Source: Ailanthus altissimus (taxonomy: Eukaryota > Streptophyta > Magnoliopsida > Sapindales > Simaroubaceae). Taken from it: a stretch of 64,000 nucleotides of DNA. The stretch is taken from assembly GCA_946807835.1 (NCBI GenBank), contig OX327712.1:10062001-10126000 (forward strand), read 5' to 3'. The notes under the pieces were generated by a model. It worked only from the letters and a program-made list of their open reading frames with translations, was not told the DNA's origin and made no database searches. The position numbers were made by a program, and so were the translations under genes. This document shows, piece after piece, positions 58,991 through 64,000 of this stretch; position 1 is the first letter of the stretch; the number at the start of each line of letters is the position of its first letter.

Positions 58991-59596
58991 ATTAACAGAA
59001 GATGCATCGAGGGGAATGAGACTTCTATCTAGAGTATGAGATAAAAGTAATGATAACCCTACCTATGTGATTGGAGATCCTATTAAGTAGGTTCATGGGG
59101 GTAAGAATAAGTTACTTGTTATCTTGTTGTATTATCGATTATTTTGTGAGTCCCTCTCTATGGCGAGGTAGTGTATCTGTAGTAAAGAAATGTGAGTTAG
59201 TCTCTTAAAGAACTCCATAACCCTTTATAGGGTGGTATGTTAAACCTGCAGAACACACTTGATGGAGAATCATCTATATAAATATAGAATTGGATCAGTT
59301 CCTATGAGAGCTAGGCAGGCTACTCTAAAGCACTCATAAAATCAGGAAGACATATGACCATTAATAGTGCCAAACTGCGAAAGTAAACAAGTTCTTGAGA
59401 ATTTAACTTAATAATTTAACCCTTTATTTTACATCCAAAAGAATGAAGGTTGATAAAAATTTAGTTTCACCTAGTTTCTTTAAGATACGATTATTTAATC
59501 AATAAATTAGTTCATAACTTAGAAGAGCACCAATTCATATAAGTTAAATTCTATTTTGATATGTAGTTAATTTGATTTAACTCATTTATTTGAAAT

Positions 59597-60264
59597 ATAT
59601 GGGGGATTGTTGGTATTTGAGAGTGTATTTCAAATAAATAAGTGTAAAATTAACTGTTAAAGTAGAGAAAAAGAGTCGAGAAGAGAAAAAAGGTCGATGG
59701 TGAAATGTCCAAGCCGTAGAAGGCTTGGGCGCCGCAAAACTGGGGTGTTACAGTGCCAAACTAGAAGTGTTACGACACTCTAATTTTTGGACTGGTCACT
59801 GCAGTGCCTAATCAAGCTAATGCCCATTGTAGCCATTAAGCGCCGCGGCATCCAAAGCTAGAAAGGTGACTCTGTAAAGAGTCACCTATCTCTTCCAAAT
59901 GGTGTGGCTTTTCAAAGAGATGTTGTATCTTCCCAAGAGATACAACTTTATAAATACTGCAGGCACATTTGAATTAAATAATTAACTTTTCTTCTCATCT
60001 TTGATTCTTATTTTCTCTTTTATCAACAATTTTAAAGTAAACACTTGTAGTCCAAAGAAATTATATTTGGTGTGCATTTTTATACTTTCTAATAAATCAT
60101 TGAATGTTGAAACTATCCTACCTCTAACCCAAGTGCACCATTGATTATTATAAATAGTGGGGACAAAAATAATTTAAGGACAATGCTAAGCACGCCCTAA
60201 CTTCACATTGTGATTATTTTGTATTCTTGTGTCATTTTCTTCATACAACACACATTTACCAACA
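59597..60264 (+). mobile_element. Purine tract and 3' LTR of copia element 4
   Basis: ATATGGGGGAT (59597-59607) immediately precedes the LTR start TGTTGGTATTTGAGAG (59608). The LTR ends CATTTACCAACA (60264) and is 657 bp long. It contains a GC-rich patch (59715-59860) with CTTGGGCGCCG and CCCATTGTAGCC. Confidence 0.85.
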
Positions 60265-60279
60265 TATATATATAGAGAG

Positions 60280-60330
<51 letters not shown>

Positions 60331-60520
60331 CTAGTGAGCAACATAGCTCAATATATGGTGTACACCTAGATATGTTTGTATGATTTTATAGCACATTATA
60401 AATAGTGTTAACCTCATGGATTAACTAGACAACGCCATATAGCGCATGTTACTAACTATATGATGAGCTATATAGTCAATTAGATCATTTTCATATATAT
60501 ATATATATATATAACTTTCA
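60265..60520. repeat. Simple repeats and duplicated flank right of copia element 4
   Basis: (TA)n, (GA)n and a (GT)n tract (60284-60326), then an (AT)n tract (60495-60512). The segment TAACTAGACAACGCC...GTCAATTAGAT (60421-60485) resembles TAACTAGATAATGTC...GTCCATTAGAT left of the element (53071-53130). A small repeat family is thus present on both sides. Confidence 0.6.
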
Positions 60521-61379
60521 AAACCATCTAATTGACAATGCTTTAATTATTTCACAAAAATGAAATTTTTAAAAACAAAAATTGCTTTAATAGTTAGAAT
60601 AATATCTAATTAACGCAATAATGTTATAGAAAAAGGATGAAAACCTATTCTTTTTGGCAAGTAATAGATAATTTTAAGGACTATTTAAATTTTAAAGGAT
60701 CAAAAGTGTTAATTAAATGTATAAAATTGTCAAACTAAGTTTTTAAATTTAGCTTCTTTATAATAGAATGACAAATTTTTCTTTAAAAGGTCAAATAGTT
60801 TTTATTCCACTTTGTTCAAAATCTAGACTTTTATTTAAAATTCTTTTAAGTGGATTTGATGGAATGGATAGCGTTGATAATTAATCTAGTGATGTGGAAT
60901 AGATTTTTAAAATAAAGTTTTATTTAAATTACTTTGAGTTTGTTCCCTCTTAAGATTTTGACTTAAAGGCTATTTCTTACAAAAGGTTTGTTCAGTCATT
61001 GAACTCTAGACAACCTGAAGCCCTCAGCCATGATGCCCCAAAGATTTTGGCTCAAAGCCCATTTCTTTCAGAATGTCAGTTTAATCCTTAAACTCTAGAT
61101 GACCCAAAGTCCTTAGCCATAATGAAACTCTTTATGGTTATTATAGATGCCATGATCTATTCTAGAATGCTTCAAAACTGCATAAGATAACAGCTTAGAA
61201 GAACACTGAGCAAGATACCCTTGGAAGTTAATAGTAATCAAAATAAACCAAGCAGTGCATTAGTATTCCCATCAAGACTGAGTACTCCTCTTCAAACAAG
61301 GGTTCTTATCTAAGGATCGAGATAGTTTACTAGTCACCCTGAAAATGAGAATTACCTTTAAACCGATATCATCATCATC
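60521..61379. other. No gene recognised; contains a two-copy 88-bp duplication
   Basis: Units 60952-61040 and 61041-61127 both start AGATTTTGRCT and share AACTCTAGA and AGYCATRATG. Nothing else is recognisable. Confidence 0.5.
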
Positions 61380-61870
61380 TTGAGATTCCCTAAGAGAAAA
61401 CCTGTTATGATATTAGGACATGTCCTAAATAGAGAAAGAGACAGCTTGTCCTAGTTGCACCAAGACTCAATCATCAAGGAATCCTTATAAATATAAGGTT
61501 AAATGATAAGGATGGGGGATTTTTGGGAGTTCTTTGGGAGGTATATTAAAGGTAGTTTCTCTTTTATTTCATTACTATTTTCAATCTTGTCAAAAGAAAA
61601 CATAGTTCTGAAGCATCCTTGAAAACCTTGTCAAAGGAATGACTCTGCCACAACCCTTAGAAAGATATTGTATCACATAGATTCACATAGAGAGGCAATT
61701 CATTATGTAATCCTTCTCTGTATTTTCTTTGTACAAATATTATCTAATAGTAAATTAATAGCGGCCTAAAGGTTAGGTAAAATGGATGTAGACTTTTTTA
61801 AAGTTGAACCACTATAATCTTGTCTCGTGAGTGTTTATGTATTTTTCTTGTACTTTAAATAAGATTTGAC
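61380..61870 (+). mobile_element. Possible 3' part of a gypsy LTR
   Basis: The stretch TTATAAATATAAGG (61476) looks like a TATA box. About 350 bp later GTTGAACCACTATAATCTTG and CTCGTGAGTGTTTATGTATTT resemble the downstream end of Tat/Ogre-type LTRs I know (inference). A following ATTTGACACC (61864) could be a decayed TGGCGCC-type PBS. No partner LTR or coding region was found. Confidence 0.3.
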
Positions 61871-62399
61871 ACCTCATAAGAGGTGCGTGCATGCCATCGT
61901 CATATGACATAAAGCCCAAAAAAGTAGGCCCAAACTTTGTTTCCCTCAAAATTACAAATTTAACTCATTGGCTTTAAAATCTCTCAAATTTCAAGGTCAA
62001 TAGATTAGTGCCATTTATAGAAAACAAATAAAAGGCCATACCTCAAAGATGCATGACAACTACTAATCTGCTCACGAAGACCTAGAAAATTGAGAAGAAG
62101 CAATAATGACGATGAAGATAGTGGGAATATAAAAAAGCCTTAATTATGGTCAAAGAAAGTCACTATGGAGTACACCGAAAGATCCAACTACAAATGTGAA
62201 AGTCTAAAAGTTATGGAACACTTTTAAAAGAACCTAAAAGACACCACAAAAGCATCAGAGAATGCCCTCAACTCATTACTTAATGAATTTCCTATTTTTG
62301 CACTCATATGGATATTTACAAGTGCTTGAATCCTGTCAGATAAGGCTATATAGTAATAATTATCTTCTTTTTTATGAACATTGGCACGATTACTTAAAA
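61871..62399. other. No gene recognised
   Basis: Sequence between the possible LTR end and the minisatellite; it may be the leader of the same element. The plus-strand open frame at 62262-62456 enters the minisatellite and is not supported. Confidence 0.35.
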
Positions 62400-63290
62400 C
62401 AAGTTATAAAAGAGGTTAGAGGTATGGAACAAGGCTTCTATAGCCTTATTAGGTGATCAAAGAACTAAAGTATACAAGGTAAAGTCTATATGTCCCTTCT
62501 GGTCAGCAAAAGAGCCGATGGGTATGAGCAAGGTCCCTATAGCCCCTTTAGTTAGTAGAAGAGCTAATACGTACAATGTAAGGACCCTATGATTCCCTCA
62601 GTTAATTAAAGAACCAAATGATACATAACAATGTCTTTATGACCCTTTTGGTCAGAAAAGCCAAAGGTACAAGTCAAGGCCCTTATGACCCCTTTGGTCA
62701 ACAAAAGAGGTGAATGGTATGAGGTAAGCCCCTTATGACCCCTCTTATTTTATTAAAGAACAAAAAGGTACAGGACAATGCCCTTATAACCTATTTTTTT
62801 AGAAAAGCAGAAGGGTACGAGGTAATGTATTAGTCAGTAGAAGAGCCAAAAGGTACAGAGCAATGCCCCTATAACACCTTTGGTTAAAAGAGCCAAAAGG
62901 TATGAAGTAATGAATGTATAACTTATTTGGTTAGTAGAATAATTGATAGGTACAGTGCAAGGTTCTTATGACCCTCTCAGTTGATCAAAGAACTAAAGAG
63001 TAAGAGACAAGACCCCTATATTTGGTCAAAAGGACCAAAATGTATGAGGCAAGGCCTCTTCGACTCATTTGGTCAATAGAAGAATCAAGAGGTATCAAGC
63101 AAGGCCTATATGACCCCCTTGATTAATCAAAAAATAAAATGGTATATGGGAAAGCCCTTATGACTCGTTTTATTAAAAGAGCCAAAAGGTACAGGGCAAT
63201 GCCCCTATAACGCCTTTGGTTAGTAAAAGAGCCAAGGGTTAAAAGGTAAGGTTCCTATGACCCCCTCGATTAAACAAGGAAACCAAAGAC
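62400..63290 (+). repeat. Minisatellite, about 15 units of roughly 58 bp
   Basis: Degenerate head-to-tail units with consensus near GGTAC-GGGCAAGGCCC-TATGACCC followed by CTTTGGTCA-TAGAAGAGCCAAA. Well-preserved examples are at 62520-62570, 62660-62710, 62850-62900 and 63185-63240. Variants ending GATCAAAGAACC and GTAGAAGAGCC alternate, hinting at a higher-order unit of about three repeats. Not coding in any consistent frame. Confidence 0.7.
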
Positions 63291-64000
63291 TTAGAAGTAA
63301 GGTAAAGCCCACATAACCTCCTCGGACTATTAGCTGAGCACCTCCTCAGACATCTAACTCGAGAGAATTCCAAAAAATCAAAGGGATAAAGAATTGAGGC
63401 CACTAAAAATCTTCTTGATAGAATCTGAAGCAAACCTCCCAAAATATCCTCAATTAATTTTGAATATGTCTCAATCGAGAAGTCGGCCATTAAGATCATA
63501 AGCATGCTTTCCTCCATAAAAAAAAAAAAAAGCTAAGTTAATCATACATGTGTGAAGTCATTAAAATAACAGACATCATACAAATACAATCAAATAAACA
63601 AGTGAAAGAAAAATATCTTTTTAATTAAAGAATAAAATGTTACATGAGGAAGAGGCCTAGCCCAGATTACAATAATTCAAATAAAAATAAAATCCTAGGG
63701 GGCAGAGAGGTGGATCCTCAATGATAGAGGCAACATAAAAATCCTCAGTTGACGAAACCTGATCAGACTGAGAAGCCATTTCAACTAGAGGGTCCTCAAC
63801 TTCATCATCTGTGCTTGAGCAGTTATCATTTTTCATGCCAAACAAAGTCCAAGTTAAGACAATGAGTCTTAAAAACTTGGACACACTGGTCAAAGTCTAT
63901 GTTCACCAAAACGACCTTCAGCCCTTACTAGAGCATCGATTCAAATAGCCTCAAGCTTTCCAGACAACATTTTTCTCTTGGAAAGTCCTTATAAAATTTT
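63291..64000. other. Right edge, no gene recognised
   Basis: Two minus-strand open frames (63517-63239 and 63893-63657) exist. The second encodes an acidic Ser/Asp-rich stretch (CSSTDDEVEDP) that could be part of a transposon protein, but no domain is visible. An A12 run lies at 63519-63531. Confidence 0.3.

Larger units (their letters stand above)
53149..60264 (+). mobile_element. Copia element 4, full length but degenerate
   Basis: Plus orientation: 5' LTR 53149-53752, gag from 53778, gypsy solo LTR SL6 inside gag (54485-55925), protease, integrase, reverse transcriptase and RNase H to about 58990, a 0.6-kb non-coding tail, purine tract 59597-59607 and 3' LTR 59608-60264. The 3' LTR is TGTTGGTATT...TTACCAACA; the 5' LTR has lost its TGTTGG start and ends CCAATA. 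Both flanks are (TA)n, so the TSD (tatat) is not diagnostic. Confidence 0.85.

Noticed and set aside
60284..60326. Regulatory (GT)n element
   Set aside because: It is a simple microsatellite at the edge of copia element 4; nothing suggests a specific role.
62400..63290. CRISPR array
   Set aside because: Units are contiguous, degenerate and without unique spacers; the DNA is plant nuclear.

Overview
The window looks like nuclear DNA of a flowering plant, probably a eudicot. It is AT-rich, has long non-coding stretches and carries plant-type LTR retrotransposons, CACTA, Mutator-like and hAT-like elements. Only two plant genes look intact: a fasciclin-like (FAS1) cell-surface protein gene on the minus strand at 9226-9960, and a soluble inorganic pyrophosphatase gene on the plus strand at 45480-46133. 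Almost everything else is nested and decayed mobile DNA. I read the nesting from short target-site duplications (TSDs) and from comparing interrupted copies with uninterrupted copies in the same window.

Layout. 1-1912: decayed Ty3/gypsy gag and its flank. 1960-7770: a CACTA (En/Spm) TNP2 transposase pseudogene on the minus strand, cut in two by a gypsy-type solo LTR (2683-6605), which itself holds a copia-type solo LTR (3212-5375). 8093-8790: a near-perfect palindromic TRIM-like element with two opposed primer-binding sites and one 5-bp TSD. 9226-9960: FAS1 gene. 11170-12880: FAR1/FRS-like pseudogene. 12881-15418: Athila/Tat-like gypsy gag, PBS and LTR (minus). 15502-27480: copia element 3 (plus). 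Its 5' LTR contains a solo LTR of its own family, which contains two gypsy solo LTRs; its gag is split by a 2.8-kb Del/Tekay-like solo LTR. 27549-39524: copia element 1 (minus), about 12 kb with nested insertions, lying inside the 3' LTR of copia element 2 (minus, to 44573). 45480-46133: pyrophosphatase. 46822-47796: hAT-like non-autonomous element carrying an array of tRNA-like segments. 49095-52975: internally deleted Mutator-like element. 53149-60264: copia element 4 (plus) with a gypsy solo LTR in gag. 60265-64000: simple repeats, a short LTR-like stretch and an approximately 58-bp minisatellite.

The two genes are separated by about 35 kb of transposons and nothing suggests they work together. 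The most unusual structures are the palindromic TRIM unit (8093-8790), the hAT-like element with tRNA-like repeats (46822-47796), and GC-rich word islands that recur inside LTRs or leaders of otherwise unrelated copia and gypsy families. All identifications are by eye from sequence motifs. Retroelement lineage names are inferences, and no similarity search or computed alignment was run.
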